Positions 8,305 to 17,107 of a stretch of 47,028 bases of DNA are shown here, one piece after another. Below the pieces are notes generated by a model. The model searched no databases, was not told where the DNA came from, and worked only from the letters and a program-made list of their open reading frames with translations. The position numbers and the translations under genes were made by a program. Source of the DNA: Chromatiales bacterium (GTDB taxonomy: Bacteria > Pseudomonadota > Gammaproteobacteria > Chromatiales > Chromatiaceae). Numbering within the stretch: position 1 is the stretch's first letter; each line of letters begins with the position of its first letter. The DNA lies in the NCBI GenBank assembly GCA_028280505.1, contig JANQLO010000075.1:1-47028 (forward strand), written 5' to 3'.

Positions 8305-8931
8305 ATGACTGCCGTCGCTACCCGTCGATCCGTGATGACCCTGTTTTCCGATCCACAGAGTCTCCACAGTCACCGGGTTCGCATGGTACTGTCGGAGAAG
8401 AATGTCACCTGTGACATCATCGACGTCGATCCACTGAACCTTCCCGACGATGTCATGGATCTCAATCCCTACGGTACCGTGCCGACATTGGTCGACCGTG
8501 ACCTCGCATTGTACGATTCGCGCATCATCTGCGAGTATCTCGATGAGCGTTTTCCTCATCCGCCCCTGTTGCCGGTCGATCCCGTTTCGCGCGCCAGCTC
8601 CCGGCTCTATATGTTCCGGGTTGAAAACGATTGGTATGGTCTGGTCGACCAAATCTTGGCCGGCGGCAAGCCCGCGACCAAGGCGCGCAAGGAACTCCGC
8701 GAAGGCCTGACGGCCGCAGCGCCGGTGTTCGCGCACAAGCCGTTCTTCATGAGTGACGAATTCTCCCTGGTCGACGCCAGTATCGCACCGCTGTTATGGC
8801 GCCTGCCGACGCTGGGTGTGGAGCTCGCCGGCGAAGCCGCCAAGCAGATCAATGTCTATGCCGGCAGCCTGTTCAAGCGCAATGGTTTCATCGCGAGTCT
8901 GACTGAAGAAGAGCGCGAGATGCGGCGCTGA
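8305..8931 (+). CDS. sspA: Stringent starvation protein A
   Basis: 208-residue glutathione-S-transferase-fold protein that binds RNA polymerase and helps cells through starvation and acid stress in E. coli. It shows the thioredoxin-like N-terminal half (TLFSDPQSLHSHRVRMVLSE), the cis-proline segment YGTVPTLVDRD, the DSRIICEYLDERFP motif and an all-helical C-terminal half. Like other SspA it lacks the catalytic serine/tyrosine of true transferases. The ATG at 8305 has GGAG nine bases upstream. sspB follows 13 bp later, the usual pair downstream of the pet genes in gammaproteobacteria. Confidence 0.94.
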   Translation: MTAVATRRSVMTLFSDPQSLHSHRVRMVLSEKNVTCDIIDVDPLNLPDDVMDLNPYGTVPTLVDRDLALYDSRIICEYLDERFPHPPLLPVDPVSRASSRLYMFRVENDWYGLVDQILAGGKPATKARKELREGLTAAAPVFAHKPFFMSDEFSLVDASIAPLLWRLPTLGVELAGEAAKQINVYAGSLFKRNGFIASLTEEEREMRR

Positions 8932-8944
8932 TTTTTGCCGACTC

Positions 8945-9334
8945 ATGACGTCCAACCGCCCTTATCTGATTCGTGCGCTTTACCAGTGGCTGGTCGACAA
9001 TGACCTGACCCCCTATCTTCTGGTGGACGCCAATCGCGATGGCGTCCAGGTGCCGTCACGTTACATCGAAGAAGGCCGCATCGTATTGAACGTTAGCCCG
9101 ACAGCAGTGCGTGATCTGCTGCTCGATAACGAGCTGATTTCTTTCGAAGCGCGTTTCGGCGGCACGGCATTCGCGATTTCGCTGCCGCCGGCTGCGGTGC
9201 TCGGTGTTTATGCGCGCGAGAATGGTAAGGGCATGTTGTTCCCCGACGAGGGCGCGGACGACTCCGAACCGCCACGCCCCGATCCACCGGCGCCGGGTCC
9301 GGGTGGTAAGCCCAGCCTCAAGGTCGTGAAGTAA
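8945..9334 (+). CDS. sspB: ClpXP protease specificity-enhancing factor SspB
   Basis: 129 residues. The folded N-terminal domain (about 1-100), with RPYLIRALYQWLVDN and VNVSP-like strands, binds ssrA tags on incomplete proteins. A flexible proline- and glycine-rich linker follows, and the tail PSLKVVK corresponds to the ClpX-docking peptide of E. coli SspB. It delivers tagged substrates to ClpXP. It is co-directional with sspA and ends three bases before a convergent DUF3301 gene. Confidence 0.95.
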   Translation: MTSNRPYLIRALYQWLVDNDLTPYLLVDANRDGVQVPSRYIEEGRIVLNVSPTAVRDLLLDNELISFEARFGGTAFAISLPPAAVLGVYARENGKGMLFPDEGADDSEPPRPDPPAPGPGGKPSLKVVK

Positions 9335-9336
9335 AC

Positions 9337-9729
9337 TTATTGATCGCGACGTTTGAACGGGACGACCTTGTTGTCGTCCGACGACTGAGGCGGTGTTGTC
9401 TCGTCGTTCTCGCCATCGTCGTCATCGACCGTTTTCGGTAAGCCGTCATCGATGGTTTCCAATCGGGCGCCAAGCATCAATACATACCCTGTACGTCGCC
9501 CCATGCCCTCCAGGCTGAATTCGAAGCGGAACATTCGGCGAATGCACAGCCCTGTGTTGGTCCAGCGCAGCCCGATACGTGTCAATGACACGCTTTGGTC
9601 GAGCAACTGCATACCCCGATGTTCGCAATAGCGTTGGGCTAGCGTAAGCGCGAACTCGCGCGCTCTTGCGCTGTCCAGCCAAAGCATGACCAATACACCG
9701 ATTCCGAGCAGGGCAAGTAGATTCGTCAT
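9337..9729 (-). CDS. DUF3301 domain protein
   Basis: 130 residues from the ATG at 9729. A short N-terminal hydrophobic segment (MTNLLALLGIGVLVMLWLD) anchors it in the inner membrane. The rest contains the family pattern ARAREFALTLAQRYCEHRG, QLLDQSVSLTRIGLR and RRMFRFEFSLEG, then an acidic, disordered tail ending KVVPFKRRDQ. Function unknown. It is the last gene of the minus-strand thiS-thiG-trmB-fetA-fetB run, 41 bp after fetB. Confidence 0.8.
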   Translation of the reverse strand: MTNLLALLGIGVLVMLWLDSARAREFALTLAQRYCEHRGMQLLDQSVSLTRIGLRWTNTGLCIRRMFRFEFSLEGMGRRTGYVLMLGARLETIDDGLPKTVDDDDGENDETTPPQSSDDNKVVPFKRRDQ

Positions 9730-9770
9730 GCAGTGACCAGACCTCGAGTGACCTTCGTGCAATATGCGGG

Positions 9771-10571
9771 CTAGCTTTTCAAACGGTCGCGTCTCAGCCG
9801 TTCGCGGCCGTCGAAAACCCGGCGTGATCCGATCATGACCGCGGTGACGCTGCCGAGTCCAGTCCCGGCGGCGATCATGAACAAAATCAGCAGCTGATAC
9901 TTTGCGGCTTCCATGGGTGGGCTGCCGGCAAGAATCTGCCCGGTCATCATGCCCGGCAGACTGACGATACCGGCAGTGGTCATCGCGTTGACGATGGGAA
10001 TCAGCCCGGCGCGCAGGGCGTCACGGCGGATGTCCGCGATGGCGTCATTGGCGTTTTGGCCGAGCGCCAACCTGGCCTCGATTTCGTGACGTTTTTCCAG
10101 CGTGCGGCTGGTCAGGTTGTCGAGCGCGACCGCAATCCCGGTCATGGTGTTGCCAAGCAACATACCGAGCAGCGGTATGGAATACTGTGGTGCATACCAG
10201 GGTGCCGGCTGCAAAACGACCCACAGACCGAGCAGTGTGATCGAGAAAGATGACAGCAACATAGAGATTGCGCCGGTACCGTAACCCCACAAGCCCTTGA
10301 GTCGATACTTCTGGCGTGCCATGACTTCGTAGCCGGCGACGCCCAACATGACGGTCGCGAGTAAGGCGATCAACCCGAGGTTGGCTGTGGCGAACAGTGC
10401 CTTGAGCACGAGCCCAAGCAACAGCAGCTGCACCGTGCTACGGGCGGCGGCGATCAACATACGTCGCCCGATCCCCAGTCGAAGTTGCCAAGACAATGCC
10501 GCGAGGAGCAGCACCAACCCGGCGGCGAGGCTGAGATCCCATGGGGTCAGCAAAATGAGTGCGCCGTTCAT
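9771..10571 (-). CDS. fetB: ABC transporter permease, FetB/YbbM family
   Basis: 266-residue membrane protein with about seven helices. It has the UPF0014 family marks: AARSTVQLLLLGLVLKALF, GNTMTGIAVALDNL, EARLALGQNANDAI, and IPIVNAMTTAGIVSLPGMMTGQILAG. In E. coli the FetAB pair has been proposed to export iron and to improve peroxide resistance. The start at 10571 overlaps the ATPase stop by four bases, so the two subunits are coupled. Substrate assignment rests on family membership only. Confidence 0.88.
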   Translation of the reverse strand: MNGALILLTPWDLSLAAGLVLLLAALSWQLRLGIGRRMLIAAARSTVQLLLLGLVLKALFATANLGLIALLATVMLGVAGYEVMARQKYRLKGLWGYGTGAISMLLSSFSITLLGLWVVLQPAPWYAPQYSIPLLGMLLGNTMTGIAVALDNLTSRTLEKRHEIEARLALGQNANDAIADIRRDALRAGLIPIVNAMTTAGIVSLPGMMTGQILAGSPPMEAAKYQLLILFMIAAGTGLGSVTAVMIGSRRVFDGRERLRRDRLKS

Positions 10572-11158
10572 GTCTGCAGTCGCCCGTGCTCGATGCGCCG
10601 CTCCTGATCCGCGATGCGTGCGCGCTGTGCCGGGTCGTGGCTGACCCAAAGCACGCAACCACGACGATGCGCTCGCCAAGTCGCGACCAGACACTCGACA
10701 CGTTCGGTGTTGGTCTGGTCGAGGTTGGCCGTGGGCTCGTCGAGCAGCAAGGCCGATGGTTCATGGGCCAATGCGCGCGCCAACGCAAGACGTTGACGTT
10801 CGCCGCTGGAAAGGCGCTGCACTTCCCAGTCCAGTACGTCGGATTCGAACCCCAGGGCGATGAGATCGTCGTTGCTCCACTGTGATGCGTGTTCACCTAC
10901 CGTGGGTTGCCACCAATGGCTCTCGGCGGCCAGGTACATCACGCGGCGTCGCCAGCTTGGCCCATCCATGGCGCTGCGTGCGAGCGCGTCCAGCCAGACC
11001 TCGCCGCTGTTGTCGTCAAGATCGGCGATAGCCCGTAGCAAAAGGGTTTTACCGCTGCCGGATGGTCCATGCAGTGCGGTGCAGCCGCCGTCGCCAATGT
11101 GCAGTTCCCCGGCATCGACGCCGGCCGCGGTCAAGCGTTCGATTCGTAGGTTGCTCAC
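10568..11158 (-). CDS. fetA: ABC transporter ATP-binding protein, FetA/YbbL family
   Basis: 196 residues, a minimal ABC ATPase. Walker A is GPSGSGKT, the signature is LSSGE, and Walker B is ALLLDEPT followed by ANLDQTN and the switch histidine in VLWVSHDP. It energises the membrane partner encoded immediately downstream. Translation starts at a GTG that overlaps the trmB stop. The short length and the FetB-type permease beside it make the FetA assignment better than a generic ABC protein. Confidence 0.87.
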   Translation of the reverse strand: MSNLRIERLTAAGVDAGELHIGDGGCTALHGPSGSGKTLLLRAIADLDDNSGEVWLDALARSAMDGPSWRRRVMYLAAESHWWQPTVGEHASQWSNDDLIALGFESDVLDWEVQRLSSGERQRLALARALAHEPSALLLDEPTANLDQTNTERVECLVATWRAHRRGCVLWVSHDPAQRARIADQERRIEHGRLQT

Positions 11159-11859
11159 GTACGGCGGACGAACACCAGATCCCAGACCCCGTGGCCGAGA
11201 CGCTGACCGCGGCGTTCAAATTTGGTGAGTGGACGATCGCCGGGTCGAGGGGTGAACCGGCCCGGTCCCGCTCGATTACGGAAACGCCCGCGATCGGCGT
11301 CGAGTAATGCGAGCATTTGCTCGGCATAGTCTTGCCAGTCGGTCGCCGCGTGAAAGATGCCGCCCGGGCGAATGACCCGGGCAAGCTGGTCGAGTAGCTT
11401 GGGTTGCAGGATGCGACGTTTATGATGGCGTTTCTTGTGCCAAGGGTCGGGGAAGAACAGATAGACACCGTCGAGACTATCGGGCGCCAGCATATGATGA
11501 AGTATTTCGACCGCGTCGTGTTTGATCACCCGTACATTGCGGCATTCGTATTCGTTCAAGCGCAGGAGCAGATGTCCGACACCGGGCGCATGGACTTCGA
11601 CGCCGAGATAGTTGCGGTCGGGTTGACGTCGGGCCATTTCCGCGAGGCTGTTGCCATTGCCGAAACCGATTTCGAGAAAAACGGGGTGTTCGTTACCGAA
11701 CACCTGTCCCAGATCGAGAGGAACAGCCCGATAGTCCAACCCCCATGCCGGCCAATATTGTTCGAAGGCACGTTGTTGGCCGGCAGTCAGACGTCCGCCG
11801 CGCAGCACGTAGCTACGGATCGCACGGTGTTGCGGGCGGTCCGTCTTGGGTGAACTCAT
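11155..11859 (-). CDS. trmB: tRNA (guanine-N7)-methyltransferase
   Basis: 234-residue SAM-dependent enzyme that methylates G46 in the variable loop of tRNA. Visible motifs are RSYVLRGGRLT at the N-terminus, the SAM site FLEIGFGNGNSL, GVEVHAPGVG, the catalytic segment FFPDPWHKKRHHKRR, and TDWQDYAEQML; the ending TKFERRGQRLGHGVWDL is typical. It lies 27 bp downstream of thiG and overlaps fetA. It has no functional link to thiamine genes that I can see; the operon looks like a loose housekeeping set. Confidence 0.95.
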   Translation of the reverse strand: MSSPKTDRPQHRAIRSYVLRGGRLTAGQQRAFEQYWPAWGLDYRAVPLDLGQVFGNEHPVFLEIGFGNGNSLAEMARRQPDRNYLGVEVHAPGVGHLLLRLNEYECRNVRVIKHDAVEILHHMLAPDSLDGVYLFFPDPWHKKRHHKRRILQPKLLDQLARVIRPGGIFHAATDWQDYAEQMLALLDADRGRFRNRAGPGRFTPRPGDRPLTKFERRGQRLGHGVWDLVFVRRT

Positions 11860-11886
11860 GAGCGCTCCGGTTACGGCAAACCGGGT

Positions 11887-12678
11887 TTACTCGAAAAACA
11901 GGCCGTCGACGGGTGACGACGCCGATGCGAAACGCTTGGCCGGCATGCGTCCGGCCAGATAGGCCTCGCGTCCGGCCTCAATCGCTTTGCGCATCGCGCC
12001 GGCCATCAGCACAGGCTTGTCGGCGGCGGCGATCGCGGTGTTCATCAACACGCCATCACAGCCGAGTTCCATGGCCACTGCGGCGTCGGATGCGGTACCG
12101 ACACCGGCATCGACCAGGATGGGTACCGAGGCGTTTTCGACAATGGTCCGGATGTTGAGCTTGTTGCGAATGCCCAGGCCGGAACCGATCGGTGCCGCCA
12201 ATGGCATGACTGCAACACAACCGATCTCTTCGAGTTGGCGAGCGACGATGGGGTCGTCGTTGGTATAAACCATGATTCTGAAGCCGTCGCGCACCAGTTC
12301 TTCGGCTGCCTTGAGCGTGGCGATCACGTCGGGGAACAAGGTTTTCTCGTCACCCAGCACTTCGAGTTTGACCAAGTTGTGACCATCGAGCAGTTCGCGC
12401 GCCAGTTTACAGGTGCGCACCGCGGTCTTAACGTCGTAACAGCCGGCGGTATTCGGCAGCAGGGTATAACGATCGGGTGGCAAAACATCGAGAATATTGG
12501 GTTCGTTTTGATTCTGGCCGATATTGGTGCGACGCACGGCGATGGTGACGATCTCGGCGCCGCTCGCTTCGATCGCTGCACGTGTTTCGTCCATATCCTT
12601 GTATTTGCCGGTGCCGACCAGCAGACGGGAATGGAAGGTACGGTCGTCAATGACCAAGGGGTCGTTGGTTTGCGGCAT
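11887..12678 (-). CDS. thiG: Thiazole synthase
   Basis: 263 residues, slightly longer than E. coli ThiG (256). It forms the thiazole phosphate moiety of thiamine from deoxyxylulose phosphate, dehydroglycine and the ThiS thiocarboxylate. Family features are [38 protein letters not shown], the catalytic-lysine strand [11 protein letters not shown], and the phosphate-binding loops APIGSGLGI and [11 protein letters not shown]. The ATG at 12678 is preferred to an upstream start at 12780, which would overlap thiS. thiS sits 67 bp upstream, giving the sulfur carrier and its user in one transcript. Confidence 0.94.
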   Translation of the reverse strand: MPQTNDPLVIDDRTFHSRLLVGTGKYKDMDETRAAIEASGAEIVTIAVRRTNIGQNQNEPNILDVLPPDRYTLLPNTAGCYDVKTAVRTCKLARELLDGHNLVKLEVLGDEKTLFPDVIATLKAAEELVRDGFRIMVYTNDDPIVARQLEEIGCVAVMPLAAPIGSGLGIRNKLNIRTIVENASVPILVDAGVGTASDAAVAMELGCDGVLMNTAIAAADKPVLMAGAMRKAIEAGREAYLAGRMPAKRFASASSPVDGLFFE

Positions 12679-12745
12679 GATAGTGATGTTTTCCGGGTTT
12701 TGGAGAAGGTATTGTTCGACGCCGATGTCGGCGCGCGGGATGAAA

Positions 12746-12946
12746 TCAACCGCCGCCGATTGCCTGGACGATCTCGACACGATCGCCCGCCGCCAGCGGG
12801 TGGGCCGGATGTTCGCTACGCGGGATCAGCTGCTCATTGACCTCCACGGCAAAGCGCTGCGCGCCCAGCTCAAGGGTGCCCAGCAGTTCGGTCAGCGTCG
12901 TGTTTTCCGGTACCTCGCGGCTTTCGCCATTGAGCAGAATATGCAT
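12746..12946 (-). CDS. thiS: Sulfur carrier protein ThiS
   Basis: 66-residue ubiquitin-like protein beginning MHILLNGE and ending AIGGG. The C-terminal Gly-Gly is adenylated and converted to a thiocarboxylate that supplies sulfur to Thi[13 protein letters not shown] and [15 protein letters not shown] follow the family pattern. It starts the minus-strand run and is divergent from the acyl-CoA ligase gene, with about 110 bp between the starts that must carry both promoters. Confidence 0.93.
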   Translation of the reverse strand: MHILLNGESREVPENTTLTELLGTLELGAQRFAVEVNEQLIPRSEHPAHPLAAGDRVEIVQAIGGG

Positions 12947-13054
12947 GGCAGGATCGTGACAAATAGTTGAAACTAGCGCCAATATTACACCAAAGTCAGG
13001 CGATCTCATCAGTGCTTCGGTGAGGTGGGAGCGCCTGCGACAAGGAGGAACCGG

Positions 13055-14884
13055 TTGGGCGCATTGCACGAGAATCTGATCTCGCCCGAGGAGTCGCAGA
13101 CCCTCGACGGTTTGTTCGCGCTGCGTACGCGACGCACCCCCGAGCGCGCCGCGTATCGCTACTTCGATAAGACTTCGCAATCGTGGCTCGACCATAGTTG
13201 GGCAGATATGGCGCGTGAAGTCGCCCGGTGGCAAGCGGCATTGGCGGCCGAGCGCCTACCACGGGGCGGGCGGGTCGCGATACAGCTGCGTAACTGTCCG
13301 GAATGGGTGATGTTCGATCAGGCGGCGCTGAGCTTGGGTTTGGTCTGTGTTCCCTTGTATACCGACGATCGTCCCGACAACGTGGCCTATATCCTGAAAG
13401 AGGCCGATGTTGATCTGTTGCTTGTGCAGGACGCGGGGCGTTGGCGTCGCTTGGCGGAGGCCGTGCCCGAAGACGGCCCCTTGCGTCGTGTCATTTTGCT
13501 GGACGACGGTGAGGGTGCCCGGCAGCTGGCCGAAAAAGACGAGCGTATTCGCCTGGTCAGCGATTGGTTGCCGGCGACTGCAGGTCACTTGGTTGCCCGT
13601 AAAGATCGCGATCCCGATGCGTTGGCATCTATTGTCTATACCTCGGGAACCACAGGGCGACCCAAAGGCGTGATGCTGAGCCACCGCAATATGTTGTCGG
13701 TGGCACACGGCAGCCTGACGCTGCTCGACTGTTATCAAGAAGACGTGTTTCTATCCTTCCTGCCGTTGTCGCATACGTTCGAGCGCACCGGCGGCTATTA
13801 CCTTTGTGTCATGACCGGCTCCTGTGTCGCCTATTCACGTTCGATCGCTCAGCTGGGTGAAGATTTGCTGACCGTCCAACCCAGCGTAATGATCGCCGTG
13901 CCGCGTATTTTCGAACGGGTCTACGGGCGTATTGTCGAGCAAATGGAGAAAAAGGGCGGACTCGCCAAAGCCTTGTTCAGCTTAACGGTACGCATCGGTT
14001 GGCAGCGCTTTTTGTGCCAGCAGGGGCGAGGCCGTTGGCCTTTGGGGTCGTTGTTGTGGCCCCTGCTTAACAAACTGGTCGCGGCCAAAGTTACCGCCAA
14101 GCTCGGTGGTCGGTTACGCATCGCGGTAAGCGGTGGTGCGCCGTTGAACGAAGAGATCGCGCGGGTGTTCATCGGTTTGGGTGTGCCGATCGTGCAGGGC
14201 TATGGTTTGACCGAGACCTCGCCGGTCATCAGCGTCAATCCGTTGGAGGACAATGTGCCGGCTAGCGTCGGTTTGCCGATTCGTGGTGTCCGGGTCAAAG
14301 TGGGTGCGAATGACGAGCTGTTGGCCAAGGGTCCCGGCGTCATGCTCGGTTATTGGAACAACCACAAGGCGACCGCGCAAATGATCGACCCCGACGGTTG
14401 GCTACATACGGGCGATCAGGCACGCATCGGCGAACGTGGGCATATTTACATCACCGGCCGGATTAAGGATATTCTGGTGCTGTCGAACGGCGAAAAGATC
14501 CCGCCGGGCGATATGGAATCGGCCATTGCGCTCGACCCTCTGGTCGAGCAGGTGATGGTGATCGGCGAAGGGCGATCCTTTTTGTCGGCCTTATTGGTGC
14601 TCGACGGCGACCGCTGGACGGGTTTTGCGCAAGATCAGGGGGTCGATCCGCTTGCGTCGGCCAGCCTTGCCAACGCCAAGGTTCTTACTGCTGTTGGCCA
14701 GCGGATTAGGCATGCACTCAAGGGTTTTCCGGGGTATGCGAAGATCCGCCAGCTGCACCTCTCGCTCGAACCCTGGACGGTCGATGGCGGTCTGATCACA
14801 CCGACCTTGAAGGTACGGCGGGCCAAGGTGTTGGAGAAATATGCGGCGGAGGTCGAGGCCATGTACCGCGGCGGCCCAGGTTAG
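13055..14884 (+). CDS. Long-chain fatty acid-CoA ligase (AMP-dependent synthetase)
   Basis: 609-residue adenylate-forming enzyme that activates a fatty acid with ATP and then CoA. The AMP-binding motifs are present: YTSGTTGRPKGVMLSH near residue 200, GYGLTETSPVIS, LHTGDQARIGERGHIYITGR, and KIPPGDMES in the hinge/C-terminal domain. The last motif (usually NGKKVSP or GENVAP) has the FACS-type position but proline-rich spelling. A TTG at 13055 is chosen as start because a strong AAGGAGG lies six bases before it; the frame is open upstream to a GTG at 13025. Chain-length preference cannot be read from the sequence. Confidence 0.88.
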   Translation: MGALHENLISPEESQTLDGLFALRTRRTPERAAYRYFDKTSQSWLDHSWADMAREVARWQAALAAERLPRGGRVAIQLRNCPEWVMFDQAALSLGLVCVPLYTDDRPDNVAYILKEADVDLLLVQDAGRWRRLAEAVPEDGPLRRVILLDDGEGARQLAEKDERIRLVSDWLPATAGHLVARKDRDPDALASIVYTSGTTGRPKGVMLSHRNMLSVAHGSLTLLDCYQEDVFLSFLPLSHTFERTGGYYLCVMTGSCVAYSRSIAQLGEDLLTVQPSVMIAVPRIFERVYGRIVEQMEKKGGLAKALFSLTVRIGWQRFLCQQGRGRWPLGSLLWPLLNKLVAAKVTAKLGGRLRIAVSGGAPLNEEIARVFIGLGVPIVQGYGLTETSPVISVNPLEDNVPASVGLPIRGVRVKVGANDELLAKGPGVMLGYWNNHKATAQMIDPDGWLHTGDQARIGERGHIYITGRIKDILVLSNGEKIPPGDMESAIALDPLVEQVMVIGEGRSFLSALLVLDGDRWTGFAQDQGVDPLASASLANAKVLTAVGQRIRHALKGFPGYAKIRQLHLSLEPWTVDGGLITPTLKVRRAKVLEKYAAEVEAMYRGGPG

Positions 14885-15001
14885 TCCATTCCCACCTGAG
14901 CTGCTAAGGTTGCGGGCAAAGGCCGTTTGCATCGCCGGGAATCGTCTTCCTGGCAGCATGTCTAAGCGGCTGTCCGATGCATCGTAGAACCGCCTAGCGC
15001 C

Positions 15002-16894
15002 ATGTCAGTTGTCCGCCGAATTTTTCTTTCTTTGTTACTGTCCATGCCGTTTCTGTTTGCGACGTCCGGTCAGGCGGTAGATTCATCCTTACCGCCGATT
15101 GCCGCACGAGCCGATGTTGCTGCCCCAGAGGAGACCCTGTTCCGATGGTCCCCGTCGATCGACACGACGCATGGTTCACCGATCGGAGAAACCTTTGATG
15201 GACTGCATCTCACGTTGGACGATGGCAGCCGGCTGCCATTATCGGCCTTGCTCGACGGTCGGCGCGCGTTGATCGCGGTACGTGATCCGGGTTGTCCGGT
15301 CAGCCGGCGCTATGCGCCGCGTCTGGCGAAACTGCACGACAGGGAATTACCGGTGCTGTATCTGCTTATCGGCAAAATGGCGATGCCGTCTTTCGCCGAA
15401 AAGGACCGACAGCGCCACGGACTGAAAGGTCGTTACATCCTCGACCCCGATCAGCGCTTTGCAAGCTGGCTCGGGGCGCGCAGCACCGGCGATGTCTTCC
15501 TCTTCGATCATCAGGCCCGGTTGCGTTATCGTGGGGCCATTGACGATCAATATGGCATCGGCTTCACTCGGCCGGCGCCGATACGTACCTTTTTGAATGA
15601 CGCCATTGCGGCACTGCGAGCGGATGAGTCGCCCGAGGTGGTTGCAACGGTCGCCCCGGGTTGCGTCTTGCAGATGCCGGAACGCAGCGTAAACACGGCC
15701 GGTCCGCCGGTGACCTGGCATGGCAAGGTCAGCCGTATCGTGCAGAGCAAATGCCAGAAGTGTCATCGACCCGGCCAGGCTGCACCTTTTTCGTTGCTCG
15801 GTTACGACGATGTGATCTTGCGTGCGCCAATGATTCGCTTTGTATTGGCGAACCACATCATGCCGCCGTGGTTCGCCAGCAGTGACCCGTCGTTGTGGCA
15901 GGGTGAGTACCATCTGGATCCACGAGACCGTCGGTTGATGATCGATTGGATCGATGCCGGTGCACCACGTGGAGATGTGCGCCAGGCGCCGTCGCCAGTC
16001 GATTGGAAAGAGGGCTGGCAGGCGGGTGAGCCGGATGTAATTCTCACCTCGGATCGTTTGTTGTCCATCCCGGCCGAGGGCGATATCCGCTATCGTTATG
16101 TCGAGATCGAGACGGATTTCGATGGTGATCGTTGGGTCGAGACCATCGAGGTACGTTCTCAACGACCCCAAAACACCCATCACATCGTTGTCTCGGCGTT
16201 ACCACCCAAACAGAAAGACACGGTTTTTGGGGTGCTCGATCAAGATCAGGATTACACGCTGACCGAGCTGGAAAAAACCGAAATGGCGACCCGTGGTTTT
16301 TTTGGTATCTATGGACCGGGTACGACTTTCGTCCGTTACCCCGAGGGTTTGGCCAAACGTCTGCCCAAGGGGTGGCGTTTGCTCATGCAGGTTCATCATG
16401 AGCCGAACGGCGAGATCGCCGAGGATCGACCACAGATTGGGTTGCATTTCGCCGAGCGGCCGCCAAATTCGGTGGTCAGCACGCTGGCCGCGACCAATTT
16501 GTTCATCATTATCCCACCAAACAAAAAGGGTCACGAAGAGCAGGCTACCCACCGCTTGAAACAAGATGGTCAGTTGTTGGCCTTTTTGCCCCACATGCAT
16601 CTGCGTGGTCAGGCCTTTCGTTATGAGCTCGAACGCAAAGATGGCCGTCGAGAAACCTTGCTCGATGTGCCGCGTTACGATCCCAACTGGCAGTATCTGT
16701 ATCAATTGAAACAGCCGGTTCCGGTCGAATCGGGCGAACGTATCGTCGCTACCGCACGGTATGACAACAGCCCGTCCAACCCGAACAATCCCGATCCATC
16801 CAAGCTGGTGATCTTCGGCCAGCAGACGGACGAGGAAATGCTGATCGGCTATTTCGATATCGTCACCAAGCCGGATGACGAACCAGGGCGTTGA
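15002..16894 (+). CDS. Secreted redoxin / cytochrome c / copper type II monooxygenase-like fusion
   Basis: 630 residues with a Sec signal peptide (about 1-25). A thioredoxin-fold redoxin domain (about 60-205) carries DPGCPVSRRY with one cysteine (C98) in the peroxiredoxin position. A haem site CQKCH (251-255) with M287 in HIMPPW as a likely distal ligand makes a cytochrome c-like domain. The C-terminal part (about 360-620) resembles the peptidylglycine-hydroxylating or dopamine-beta monooxygenase fold: H393/H394 and H465/H466 as CuA-type ligands, HMH (531-533) and M613 as CuB-type ligands. Such fusions are known in planctomycetes and other environmental bacteria, with substrate unknown. It lies alone just upstream of the split tRNA-Gly. 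Confidence 0.8.
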   Translation: MSVVRRIFLSLLLSMPFLFATSGQAVDSSLPPIAARADVAAPEETLFRWSPSIDTTHGSPIGETFDGLHLTLDDGSRLPLSALLDGRRALIAVRDPGCPVSRRYAPRLAKLHDRELPVLYLLIGKMAMPSFAEKDRQRHGLKGRYILDPDQRFASWLGARSTGDVFLFDHQARLRYRGAIDDQYGIGFTRPAPIRTFLNDAIAALRADESPEVVATVAPGCVLQMPERSVNTAGPPVTWHGKVSRIVQSKCQKCHRPGQAAPFSLLGYDDVILRAPMIRFVLANHIMPPWFASSDPSLWQGEYHLDPRDRRLMIDWIDAGAPRGDVRQAPSPVDWKEGWQAGEPDVILTSDRLLSIPAEGDIRYRYVEIETDFDGDRWVETIEVRSQRPQNTHHIVVSALPPKQKDTVFGVLDQDQDYTLTELEKTEMATRGFFGIYGPGTTFVRYPEGLAKRLPKGWRLLMQVHHEPNGEIAEDRPQIGLHFAERPPNSVVSTLAATNLFIIIPPNKKGHEEQATHRLKQDGQLLAFLPHMHLRGQAFRYELERKDGRRETLLDVPRYDPNWQYLYQLKQPVPVESGERIVATARYDNSPSNPNNPDPSKLVIFGQQTDEEMLIGYFDIVTKPDDEPGR

Positions 16895-16953
16895 GTGCCG
16901 GGCGCAAGCGCGGTATCGTCGGCGAGCGCCGATTCAAGATCCGCACGTACCAA

Positions 16954-16991
16954 GCGGGTGTAGTTCAATGGTAGAACCTCAGCTTCCCAAG
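16954..16991 (+). pseudogene. tRNA-Gly(CCC), 5' half of a split tRNA gene
   Basis: The 38 bases match a tRNA-Gly through position 39: acceptor strand GCGGGTG, D arm GTTC..GAAC with GG in the loop, anticodon-stem strand TCAGC, and loop TTCCCAA with anticodon CCC. After this the tRNA pattern breaks: position 39 onward reads GAAGTAAGCTGAGG and no T arm or acceptor follows. The missing 3' end is found at 24258-24284, whose acceptor strand TACCCGC pairs at all seven positions (one G-U) with this one. A 9-bp perfect inverted repeat (16977-16985 with 16996-17004) sits at the break. Confidence 0.8.
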
Positions 16992-17033
16992 AAGTAAGCT
17001 GAGGTTGCGCCACCGGGGATACTCTGACACCAA

Positions 17034-17107
17034 GCGGCCATCGTATATTGGTATTACCCTGGCTTCCCAAGCCAGAGAGGCGGGTTCGATTCCCGCTGGC
17101 CGCTCCA
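17034..17107 (+). tRNA. tRNA-Gly(CCC), intact
   Basis: 74 bases with encoded CCA. The acceptor stem GCGGCCA/TGGCCGC pairs fully. The D arm TCGTATATTGGTATTAC has the form known from E. coli tRNA-Gly(UCC). The anticodon stem CTGGC/GCCAG holds loop TTCCCAA, anticodon CCC, which reads GGG. The T arm is GCGGG-TTCGATT-CCCGC. It starts 42 bp after the truncated tRNA-Gly and so lies inside the insertion. Because it differs from the split copy in acceptor and D arms it is not a simple duplicate, and it may supply the lost function. Confidence 0.93.

Noticed and set aside
16977..17034. A self-splicing group I intron in tRNA-Gly
   Set aside because: The two tRNA halves are 7.3 kb apart with a full tRNA and five genes between, far too large for such an intron, and no intron core was seen.
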